A stretch of 64,000 nt of DNA. Source: Stercorarius parasiticus. Its lineage: Eukaryota; Chordata; Aves; Charadriiformes; Stercorariidae. The notes beneath the pieces were generated by a model. The model had not been told where the DNA came from. It searched no databases and saw only the letters and a program-made list of their open reading frames with translations. Of the stretch, positions 1 through 11,636 are shown piece after piece (the stretch's first letter is position 1; each line of letters opens with the position of its first letter). The DNA is taken from the NCBI GenBank assembly GCA_013396915.1, contig VWZL01001371.1, positions 729,234 through 793,233 of the forward strand. Direction: 5' to 3'. The position numbers were made by a program, and so were the translations under genes.

Positions 1-3000
1 AGTAGCCTTGTAACTAGCTGGCACCGCTGCAGGTTCTTTTATTTCCATTAAGAAAAACTAAAGCGTTTTGCTTTAGTCAAATTCATTGTCTTTGAGGGCT
101 AAGTTCATCCTCTAAATGTGCCTACTAGTTGCATGCAGCGTTCAGATTTAGCCGAAAGATGTTTGTGTGTGCAGGAGAGCCTGATTGCTGAAATACTCAT
201 CAATGTAACTTTGAATACTTGCTTTCTTCATAGCAGCATGGTAGCCAAAATACATCAAAACTAGGTTGCAGACTTAAAGTAAGAAAAATCACTGATTATC
301 TGCAAGTTCTCTTTCTGCAGCCTGAGTTGCCAGATACTACATAGGAAGGAATGTGTTTTCCTTCCAGACTAAGGAGCTTTGATGAATACAGCTACTCTGT
401 GGCAATTATTATGGTTTCATGGCCACTATAACTAGCATCTGGGAAGAAATGGGCAGAGTCTTGTGCTCTTCCACTTGAGAAATGCTTCCAGAGCGCATAC
501 TTTTATCCCTTGATTACTGAGAGAATGCATGTTGGCTCCATTGCATCGAAGCTCATCTTTTATGAAAAAATGGAGCAAGATTTAAAATGATGAAAAGTTT
601 CCTTCAGACTAAATTTTTTAAATAGTCTCGCTGCTTCTGACACTATTGAACCTTGATTTCCTATGTATTTGTTTCGTAGCTGACTTTCCCAGTCGTGGCT
701 GGAGCTCTTCCTCCAACTGGGGCATCTGTTCGTTATCTCCAGCCTGGGTTGCCTGGCCTGCAGTAAGGTGTCAGATTGTGCTTTGATGTTTTATCTCCCA
801 GCTGGGGCATGTGGAGACTTCGCAACTCACGTTCACAGAACTCACAGAGTCTTTATTTTTTCAGTCCTTATGCAGTTTGCAGCACATACAGTACGCCCCA
901 GCCCAAAGCTTGTGCATGTTGCTGCTTTGCGTGTGCTCAACCACAGTCTGCAGCCTTTCGAGGTGACATCTCTAACCGCTTCACGTCCATTGCTGTATTT
1001 GAATTAGGATGCATTAGGACAGAGAATGGGATGATTGACTGGTGGATGTAGTACTCAAGTTCTCAGTACCCAACTAGCTTTTTTCGAGTCAGTATCTGTC
1101 ACTAAATCACGTAATGCTCTCGGGACCTGAGGATCTTGAAGCCTGCAAGGCCTTATCTTACCAAAATGCTCTCCTGATGAAAACCTAGTGCAAGCTTACA
1201 AGAAGACAGCTTACTGCTGGATGTGTTTTCTCGGGTGACTGTAGAAGTGCGTGGTGATCAGTCCCTAATGCCTCCGCTACCGACGGGAGTTAGTGGAAGT
1301 GTTTAAAGTCGGCTTGTGCACAGGGGTCCCTTCTCTGAAGCAGAATGAATGAAAATGGTGATGACGAATACAGTGACTCAGATCAGGATTCAGCACTTGA
1401 GACATAACACTCAAAGCTGAGTATGTAAGATTGATTTACATTTTCTCCTGTGCTTGAGGTAGGTACAAAGCCTCTGTGTGGGGGTAAACATTTGCATGTT
1501 TGGCAATTAAGGCAGAGAGGAGGGCACGCCACACTCCGAGGCTGTTTTTACGAAATCAGATGAATTCTAAATGTGCCGTGGTACAACAGAGATCAGAGTA
1601 CACACTAGGATAATTTTGCCTCTCTGAGGAAAGGCATTACCCTAATTCTGTGTTTCTCTGGAAGCTGGCAGTAGGCCAGACGGGTGATTAAACAGACTAA
1701 TGTGTTACTCTGCTCGTCGGAGGAGTCGAGGCAGCCGGCTTGGATCCTTCAGTCCCTGATACGCCTTAGGTGGGGGCTGCTGGGTGCTGGCCTGGAATGT
1801 GGCCCTGCCAGCCGGAGAGTGCGTGAGGAGCTGCTCTGTTTTGATACTAAAGGAGGTTGGTTCATTTTAGCACACTAAGAAAAGCCCAGAGCGTACAGGG
1901 TTGGTAAAATGAATGTGTAGGGTATCCCGGTTTCGTGAAAATGGGCAGGAGACAGGTGTGCGGTCCTGAACAAGAAAACTGAATAAGAAATGCTTTCTGC
2001 TGGAGGCTGCCATTTTTCTAAAGCCTCAGCAGTAGCAGTGGTGTGCGCTATAGCAGTCTGAGCGCCACCTTGCACAAAATGCTATTAGCTTGCGTCTCGG
2101 GTGTGTGGATGCAGAGGACTCTCGAGCACTTGCCAAGGGATGGATGTTAGTATGTGTGTGTAATTTATAATCTTGTTTCTCATATTCGTCTTCATATAAA
2201 CATTATTCTTGGTATAGAACATACTGCCTTTCCCTTTCACATACTCCTTTGTTTAAATTTTACTGCAATGAGTACTGTGTTAATGATTTCACCATAAATG
2301 TGCTCTAATTATTCTATTCTTTCTTGGTGTGTTAGTTGCAAATGATAACGAGGCCTCATGTGGCTTTTGCTACTGTGCTGCTTAACACCATGGTTTTAAT
2401 TTGTACTTTTTTGTTCCCTTCAGGAGAGCCATTCTCTTCCCTGTACCGTTTGTTGCTGTGTCTCAGGAGAGGCCCAGTAGAATAGCACAGAGAAAAGCTG
2501 GCATTTACCTGGGGCTGGTGGCAGAGCGAGTGGTGCAGTCGGTGTTCTCCACACCCACCTCCTCCCTGTCCCCCGCTTTAGGGGAACGAGCTTTCACTAG
2601 GACTGAGCCATCAAGCGCTTGTATCCCAGTTATTCCTAGAAGGAAGTTTTGTCACTCGGGTAGACAGTTTTGATTGAAATTATTGCATATATGTTTATGT
2701 TGCTTTTCTATAAAAAAAACCCAAAGCCTTAGCTTTACCTGCTGGCATGCAACTTGTTTAAAATCCTTGAAACTCTGATTTTGCTTCTATGCAATGGCAG
2801 GAGACTTTCTCTTCTATGTGAATGAAGCCAAGAATGAAATAAACGTGAACCTTTATTAGAAGCCATGCTTTCAACAGCAGATTTCATCTTCATAATTTTC
2901 GTCCAGGTATTGCTCTTGAATCCTTGTCTGGCTTTAATGTAATGTTAGTCAGTTGTAGAAAATGGCAGGGTTTTGTCGCTCTCGGAAGATACAACTTCCT

Positions 3001-3040
3001 TAATTTTTTTTTTAAAGCATTTTAATTTTGCTTTTATAAA

Positions 3041-3074
3041 ACAAAGATGCTTTAAAAACAAAGATGCTTTAAAA
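3041..3074. repeat. 17-bp perfect tandem duplication
   Basis: The unit ACAAAGATGCTTTAAAA occurs twice without mismatch at 3041-3057 and 3058-3074. It looks like a recent slippage or duplication product in intronic AT-rich sequence. No function is implied. Confidence 0.9.
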
Positions 3075-6000
3075 CTAAACTGTCTTTTTAGAAAATTCCT
3101 GAAGTAAACAAGCTGCGCTTGTGTAACTTGCTATCCACCATGTCTCTTTATTATTGAAACATCTGCTTCAAGATGTTTTTTAGCTGATAATTCTTAAAAG
3201 AATCTTGAAATATAACAAGGATGGTGCATTCAAACTGACAGCTGAAAAAATCACTCTAGTTTTGATTGTTGCTCTGTTTTAAGGTCTTTGAATTCATTAT
3301 TCTGGTTCTTGTTTTTAATTCATGATGTTCCCTTTTAAGAAATATCTTGTCGTATTCATGGGCTGTTAGTTAAATCGCATCTTGTTCCCTGAATGGGAAC
3401 AATTTTCTTCTTCAAAGCAATGGTATGCCCAAGAGTACTAGATTTGGATTAAAAAAAACCGAGCTCTTTGTATTTGAGAGTAAATTCCCTATTTAGTTCT
3501 GCTGAACAGAAGGCAAGGGGAAGATGCAGTAGGAAGATTGCAGATTTGTATTGATCTGCTACACCATCATCGAAACCAGAATCCTAAGTAATTCATCTTC
3601 TCAGTTGCTAATTGGTATTTGAATCTGTGTTAAATTAATCTTTTTCAGGCCCTTAGCGGGTCACAGCGGGAATGTGAGCGGCTCCTGGGTGAGGTACCAG
3701 CAGTAGCTGAATACGATGGGCTGGCTGCCAAGCTAATCAGTTTTAAAAGCAAGAGCACAGGCTTTGGTGAAAGGGGAGTATCCTCGGAAGGGTGTTTGTC
3801 AGTGTGGAATCGAGGAGACCATCGAGGCACTGATCGAGAAAGGGGATCGCTACGGTGGGGGCAGCAAGTCAAGGGGCACTGGGGTTTTTGTTAATTTTTC
3901 CATACTGGCTGATAAAATCTGCGTACAAGCTGTCCCTCAGCGCTGTTGAGATGCAAATGCGGGTGGTTGCTCATAGCCGTGTTCTGTGACTAGTTTAGGT
4001 GTAGCTTTCAATATGAAATACAATTATAGCAGTCTTCTGTTCAAGCTTATGTCACTGTGCTTTTTTGGCTATATGCAAAGGCAACATGTTAAAGTAGTGG
4101 TCTTATGTGGAAATGTAATTTCATTTGCAAAGCACACCAAGGTTGTTAGACATAATTCTGGCAGCGAGCTTTTAAAGCATGTTTTCATAGATACCTTTAA
4201 AAATGCTTGCTTAAAGCTACTTCTCAATATGTATTTTTCTCAAGCCTGTAACTTTTCGTGTTGGTTGCTCTCCATTAAATGTAACATCTTCAAACTGAAA
4301 ATCACTAGTGTGTTTACTATCCATCCTGTGTCACTCTTCACTTGCTGAACGGTAGTCTAGCTTGCGTAGCTTGATGTGTTGTAAATTATTTCTCTGACAT
4401 ATGAGTAAAAAGTTAATTCCTTTAAGCTCTGGATTGCCATATCTCTTCAGTTGCCTGTATAAAAAATGTAAAGCTTGAATTCTAGCTCTATCAGATCATG
4501 TACACTTGAATATTGATTCTTACTGTGTTCTACTTCAGTGCCGTTTCATTACTGACTTTCAGTAATAAATACAATCAGACTAACAGCTGGTGTCTTATGA
4601 ATATGGATTGTGGATGAGATACAAACATTAGAAGCCCTCTGTTTTTTGGTGTCTAGAAATGCATTATTTCCGTCTGCATGATAATGAAGTATTCTTTCAA
4701 AAAGGTGGTAAAGGCAGTCAACGAGGTTAATGTGATTGTGTGAATTACCTGTTACTAAAGTTGTCTCTTCTTAAATACGCTGCATTTGGAAATAGAGAAA
4801 ATACATTCTTACGTATCCAGACTAGCATTGCCCTGACAGGAGAACCTAACACAAGGATAGTTGCATTGCACTTGTACGGGGACAGGTGTTTTTGGTGAGG
4901 CTGGGGCCACCCGGGCCCTCTCTGGCACGGGGTGTTCGGAGGAGCTGGTGGCATTGCCGTGTCTCTGCCATGTGGAAGGAGTAAGCTGCACGTCGCAGTC
5001 TGGGGTTGTTGACATCTGCACTAACATCTGGAGTGCTTTGGGAATGGCTGCTCACCTTGTCTCAGAGACAGAAGCAGAGGAGATGCGAAGGAGGAGGATG
5101 CCAGCCTGGAAGAACTCCTGTGCGATGAAACAGAGAAAGGTGGAATTACAATGAAAAGGAAATAAGTACAAGGAATAGGAATATGCAATAACAGTATGGA
5201 AGAGCAGGATTGAGAATTTGTTGCTTCTTCTCTCACAGGGTCGGTAATTTTGCCTTGTAACGCTTACTCTTCTAGTGACTTTTACACGCTAATTGATAAC
5301 TGTGTGTGGAAAGGCACAGATGTTCAGGGTTTTTCTAATTTGGTACCTGTATATCTTCAAACTGAAGACATGGGAATGCTTCCTTCATGTGCTGGACGTT
5401 ATTTAAAACTTTATCTTTTTGTCAGCTGAGTGGGAGCTGAGAAGCCAGTGGAGGCCCCACACCGATGGCCACCCCTGCCGAGGTGTCCGTCGTCCCCTCC
5501 AGGTGCACCTGGCTGGGGTGGGAGCGTGTCCCCTCTGAGTGCGTCCACATCCTCGGGGGACTGTAGGAATTCCTATCAAAGTCACCCAGAAACCCCCACA
5601 GCCCTGAATGTTCGTATCCTGATGGATGTCACCTGGGCTTCTAGGGTGAGGTGGGGACATGGCAATCCTTCCATCGGACTGTAAATGTATATATCTACCA
5701 GTATATCTGTTTGGGACAGAAGAGTGTTTGACTGAGGTGGGGCGTGAGGAGAAGATGGAGCCTCGGGAATAGCCTCCCCGTCGCAGCGCCGGGGCCTGGC
5801 AGCTGCCGGGCTCTCATGGCTGGCACGGGGAGCTGCACCCCCGGCAGGCGGCCTGTTCGGCAAACCCCGGCCCGGTGCAGCCTGAAATGTTTGCAGGGTG
5901 TGTTGGTCATTTCTCAGCTCTAATGTGCCTCCCGGCTGTTCAGGTGTGACACTCGACTGTCCTGCCAGGCAGGGCCATCCGACTGCGCTGGCGCCCGGTG

Positions 6001-6483
6001 CTGCGAGGCGCTGCCATGGCACAGCATGGCTGACCAAGGGCCGCCGCAAGAGCTGCGACCAGGAAGGGAACTGCGGGTGTGAGACACCACCTGGGAGCTT
6101 CCAGGGTGGATGTGTGAAGCTTATTAACAACAGGAAATAAAGAATTGGAAATAATATGTGTTTGTTTTAAAGTACTTTTCTGGAAAGCAATCCTTCAGGC
6201 ACCTGGAGGTGTGAATCGGGGTGATGTTTACTCTGTCTTGGATTCTTGGCTTGCAGATTTGCCACCTCCAGTAAACCCATTATGGGTTTACATAAAAACA
6301 CTTTCAGAAGTTTTCAACTCGAGGTGCATCATAGACGAAACATCGTAGTCATTTAAAAGAAAAGCCAAGCTCCCTTCCTTGCCCACCCCACTAAAAACCC
6401 ACGTGCATTTTTAGGCCTGAGTGTTAGACATTTCACTTCTTTGTAGTGCAAATAAGAATAAAGATCTCATGTCTTAGAAATAA

Positions 6484-6511
6484 AAATAACACTGGTATTC
6501 CGGTGTTATTT
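6484..6511. repeat. Short inverted repeat (12-bp stem, 4-nt loop)
   Basis: AAATAACACTGG at 6484-6495 pairs with CCGGTGTTATTT at 6500-6511 around a TATT loop. Eleven pairs are Watson-Crick and one is a G-U wobble in RNA. It is intronic, with no flanking sequence that identifies a transposon or RNA family. Confidence 0.85.
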
Positions 6512-9500
6512 ACATTCTGGTAATCAAATGCAGTTTGAGGTACGCATCATGGGCCAGTTTCTCTGAGCTATGAAGAACACCAAAGGCCATTTTGAATTTT
6601 AAAAATACAAGTTGGGAGATCTGTGCCATCATCTGCCAGAAATTGCTCTGAAAAGCAGCCCTCGATACTTGGTGGTTTAGCCTGTACATCAAGCTTTGAA
6701 TATAGAGAATATAAAAGAATGCATTTAGTGCTGAGTTTCTACTGAAATGCCCCTGGTGCCTTTGCAAGAGGTTTTTTTGATAAGACATTTAGGGAGAAAT
6801 TAGTTTCCCTTGGACTAGGATTGTTTCGCAGTTGTATTTTGAGAGCAATTCAATGTTCGCTATTATGTCTTCGGATTCAAATTGTATCTCTGCTATTAAG
6901 GACTGCTTTAGCATGCAGCGAGGATGTACCCTGCGATTCGGGGACTGTTGTGCCAGGACCCATCTGTTTGCCCTTGGAAAGGGTTCGTCCGCTCTTGTGT
7001 GCTCTGTGAGCAAAATGGGATGTGCTGGTACGGGGAAAGGGGAAGGGCCGTGACCAGCCTCGGGCTTTGCCTCCAGGAGCCCTCTCTGGCCATGGCATCG
7101 GGCCGTCTTCTTGGGCCCCCTTCCCTGCGGCTGGGAGAAGGCGCCGGGCTCCCAGCGTGCTCTTTCTCAGCTCGCGGCTGGGCAGGCAGGAGCACGGAGC
7201 TTCCACACGGCCATGCGGCGGTGCGGTGGTGTTGGGGTCTGTGCCTGTGGGGCCTGGCGCGGCGCTGGCAGGGCTGGGGAGCCCCCTCGGCAGGTTCCCC
7301 AGCGCGGCGGGAGTGCTGCGCAGTGGCACACGCACCAGTCCTACGCTTAGCTAGAAGAAACACGTTTAAAAACATCTCCTTTCATGTTGATGAAAGAGCA
7401 GATGAGAGAAAACATTCCATCTGAAGTGGCTGCTTAATTACTGTTTGATACAGGGATATAGTTTATCAAATTAAATTGTTGGTGGAAATAATGTTAGCAT
7501 AGAAAGCGGTTTTTGCTCTAGAGCAGTAACTTTCAACTCGTTTGTCTGAATTTTCCAGTGTCACCAAGTCTCATGTGGCGAAGTTAAGCCCGTTCTTAAT
7601 CTGTCTGCTTTTCTTAAATGTTTTGTGAACACAGCGGGAGTCTGTCAGGGCATCTTGGTCTTCAGCAGCCGCAGGCTGAGACCCGCTGCTGCCGGGGTCT
7701 GAGCGCCGTGCAGCTTCTGGTGACCCACCAGAAAGGTTCCCAGAAAGAAATTTAAATATGGCCTCAGGTATTTGGACCTGCAAGTGAGCAGGTCTTAAGA
7801 GTACCTGCAGATATCTTTTTCTTAACTCAAAGAAATCGACAAAGCAACTGATATGCAACTCTGTGCTTTTGTTTTGTGTGGTGTTTGTAACAAAGTTAAA
7901 GAAAACTGAATGAAGCATAGATAATCTTAGACAGCTAGGTGGTTTCTGTCTAATTTGGTAAAAAAAGCCGCTTTAAAAAGTATTGTATCTGTTAAATAGT
8001 TGCTGTAGTTGTAGCCAATCTTCAGGAAGAAGCAGTGTGTATGGTGTCTTGGAGGCGTCTTTTGGATTGTGAAAAAAGCAGCACGTAGCCGGGGAGCGGT
8101 GCCCAGTGTAAAATAGTGAGTCTGGGTAGGAAAATCACTCTCCTAAAAACAAATCAAAACAAAAAGCAGAAGTGCCTGTCTTGGTGTGAGTTTTCCTTTT
8201 CTCTGCAAGACTTTTTGGAAGATCACAACAGAAGTATAGCTGCAGTAGAAATGAGTGCTGTTTATTCTGTTTGGCACGTTTCTTATGTTTGCACAGCTGG
8301 TGGCCTACCAGCGTTATCCTGCAGCTGAATATGGAGATGCATATATGCAAGTTTTTTCTTCTTTTCCTGATATTATTAAAAACAAAGCATAAAAACCATT
8401 GACAAATAATTTGAACTCGGTGTAAGTCAACATGCTGATTAAGTATTTCCCTCCTGCACAAAGTGGTTTGTATGAAAAAAGCGAAGGACAGAGGCAGATT
8501 ATTAAATCATTTTGACGCATTTTTTGCTCAAATAGGCAACAGCAAGAGCACCCAGACCCCAAACTGCTTAAGCCTTCCCCCTCTCTCTGAGATTTCATTG
8601 CCAGGATACGCAACTTCGCTTTGGTTATATGCCAAGTTTACCGTGACCTTCTTGCAATAGACAAAAGCAGAATTTGCTGGTACTACTCATTAAATGCAAG
8701 AGGATTAACGTCCAGTTTATTTTCTCTGAACCCACGGAACTATCAGGAAGTAACTAAGCCCTAAAGTTCTATGTTTGTAGAAATGATTTCCTCCTAATGC
8801 ATGTACTTGGGGGCAATGTCGGAATCCTGTTATGTAAGAGAGAGGCAGAGCCCTGAATTAATCCCAGGGAATGATGTTAATGGCTTGTTGCGTCCTTTAT
8901 TGGTCTAAAGAATTCCTCAGAAACCAGCTGACCAAAAGTGCCAGGGGAGTATTTTTACCTCTGTTGCTGAAACTGTTATCGCTCAGTAATTTCACTAATC
9001 TCCTTTGCAGAGATTAGACTGTAAACGCTTTGGTGCAGGGAGAACTTGTTTGTGAAACTGCCTGGTACTGTGGGTGCCATCGAGTGGAAGTGCCAATAAG
9101 TGAGCAAACCTGGTATTCCATTGCTGAGCAATATTTTGAAATATTTATTGCCTTGGCTTTGCCTCAAGCTGTCAGTGTTTCCTTGGGAGATAGTGCTTGT
9201 AATGTGAACTTGAATGCAGTGTTTGCTCCATGACAAAAATGCTAACGACATAAGTTTGAAGACAAAATTGCTGTGGTTTTGTTTCATATTGAGGGTTGGT
9301 CCCTGTTGTATAAAATCATTTTGTATGAATAAATAAAAATTGTTGCCCATGATTCTAGATCTCTGACATCTTCAGACACCACTCATGCACATATTTTATA
9401 AACGTCTTATTATGGAAGCATTAATATGCCATATTTATGAATAAAATTATTTTTTTAATGTATTCACCGATAGAGAAGGTCTGAAATGTTACAGGTATAT

Positions 9501-10471
9501 GCAGCTGGTGGTTAAACTGCACAGAACAGCTGAGGAAACGGCTGTCCGGCTAATGCTACGTCTTCTTATGAATTTTGAAAAAGACAAATAGTTAGTCCTT
9601 GACAGATCTGTGCACTATTATTAAACCCTATTTTGTGGGTTATTTACAGGCAGCAGGAAAACTGTTGTACTCGGTGAAAGGCCTGAAGTATTGCTCGTGT
9701 TGTGGAATTACGAGCTACAGCAACTTGTCTCTAAATTGCAGGCTTTCCTCTCTGCCCTACTTACTCAATATAAAAAAACCTAATCCTGTGGATTTTATTT
9801 CCCTCTCTGTAGGACAGCAGTGAGTAATTACTTTTCTCTGGTGAAGGTAGAGATGCTGGAAGAGTTTAATTAATGCCCATTAGGAGATGCTGCAAGTACT
9901 TAAAGGAATTCATTAGGGCAGGGCACTTAATGTTCATCAAAATAGCAAATAATTGCAGTGGACTGAATGTTGTTTACACTGTACTGCATATTATATCTTT
10001 TTGTTCTGCAAAATGTTTCAGGATACGTGGGTCTTCCTTAGCCAGGGACAGCTTTTCTAACCCCCGTGTAAAGTGTAGGGCTTCAAAATGAGGTTCGGTG
10101 TAGAGCGTAAGTCTCCAAATCTGCTGCTGTTTTGTCACTGCGGAATTGAGTAACGGCAGGGGAAAAGGCACATCTGCCTGCTCGGCCCCGAGACGCTGCG
10201 CTGGGCACGCCTCGCCGTCGCTTGGCTGTGGTAGATGAACTGCCTTATTAGCATGAATCTTTCATATTAATCTTTCTACCTTAGTAAATAACTTGCAGAA
10301 GGCAGGAGCGTGCGGTGACCACTTGTCTCCTGCTCCGTGGCATCTCCATTGTAGGACAGGAGTGAGGTGATCCAGATGTGTAGGAATAACGTCCCCCACT
10401 GAGCTGCTGTGCGAGTGCGGGCGACGCTGGGGCTGGCGGGTCCCGGGTGGTTAGAGCAGTTTAAGGGTTTC

Positions 10472-10594
10472 GGGCAGAGGGCGAGCAGGTGCGATGCCCT
10501 GTGGCTGATTTTGGGCAGATGGAGAGCGGGTGCGATGCCCCGTGGCTGATTTCAAGCAGAGAGAGAGCGGGTGCGATGCCGCCTGGCCGTGGCT
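10472..10594. repeat. Minisatellite, three copies of a 41-bp unit
   Basis: Three consecutive units begin at about 10472, 10513 and 10554, and the shared GCAG sits at 10474, 10515 and 10556, exactly 41 bases apart. Each unit carries a GGTGCGATGCC core followed in the first two copies by GTGGCTGATTT. The third copy is the most diverged (GCCTGGCCGTGGCTT at its end). It lies in intron 1 in a locally GC-rich patch. Confidence 0.9.
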
Positions 10595-10682
10595 TGGGTG
10601 GCGCTCGGTGTCTGCCCCTGGGGTCCGGGAGCCCTCGTTGGTGCCAGTGTCTGCCCCGCTTCAGTGGAACGTTCCATTTGTG

Positions 10683-10737
10683 GTTTCAACCTGCAGTTAC
10701 AAATATCTGTAATTGCGGGTATTTGTATTGTTGAAAC
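10683..10737. repeat. Two-step inverted repeat able to form a 55-nt hairpin
   Basis: GTTTCAAC (10683-10690) is complementary to GTTGAAAC (10730-10737), and inside it TACAAATA (10698-10705) is complementary to TATTTGTA (10720-10727). The loop is 14 nt, and the two 8-bp helices are separated by 7 nt on one side and 2 nt on the other. It could be a decayed miniature transposon end-pair or a structured RNA. The size is in the range of a short pre-miRNA stem, but the pairing is less continuous than usual. Confidence 0.75.
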
Positions 10738-11610
10738 AGTGTTAGCGCATTTTTTTAAACATAAGCACAGGTAAGTGATTTGTGCAGTTCTTAACTTAAA
10801 GCTGTTTTCCCATAATTAGCTCTGCCATCAGAACCGTCAGTTGCTGTTGAAAAAAGCATTGGAAGCGTTTATGCTGTTCAAATGGTTCCTTATCCCAAAC
10901 TCTGAGAATTGGAACTCTCAGGAGACTGGAGAACGCTGTTACTGTGCTGCGATTTGCATAAATTTAATAAACTTTGGCTATGCAAGAGTCTGATTTGAGC
11001 ACAAATTCCATAACAGAAAAACGGCAGGGCAGGTGGGTGTGGGGAGGCTGGAGGCCATCGGCTTTCCCTGGTCTTTGCAGAGGGAGGAACGTGGAACAAA
11101 CGTGAGAATTGCTTTGGGGATGGACTACTGTTTAAACTCCGGTGCCAAGCACTGCTTAAAATGGCATTGTTTTCCTCAGGCCGTGATGGTCCCTCCGGGG
11201 GTGGTGGTGGCCCCGAGATGGATTTTGGGCAACCTTTTTACTGGCCTGGATTTGTCCACGAGTGCGTGTGGTATTTCCACAGGGAAGTTCTAGAGTATTC
11301 AGAAACTACCAGCTGTTCCCTGCTTTTTCTTTCAGTTAAAAGTCTACTAAAAATAGGATATTCTTCCATTCAGGCATCAAACTCTGATACGTAATGTGAA
11401 GTGTCATGCTGCAGGAATAGTAAAAGGGTTTTTACCTGAGGAACTTCTTTCTATGGACTGTTTTTTCCTATAGTGGGTGAGATGCAGCAAAGAGAAAAAG
11501 GACTTAAATAGATTTCTGCTTTGTTGAATCACCTTCGGGGAGCGTAAAATTTGTTGTTCTGAAATCCTTATTTATTGCCTCTTGGCAAATATGTCTGGTT
11601 TGGTTTTCGT

Positions 11611-11636
11611 GGGTTTTTTGTTTTTTTTTTCCCCCC
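11611..11636. repeat. T-rich/C-rich low-complexity tract
   Basis: A run of T with a single interrupting G passes directly into a short C run. It is simple-sequence DNA in intron 1 with no other feature. Confidence 0.6.
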
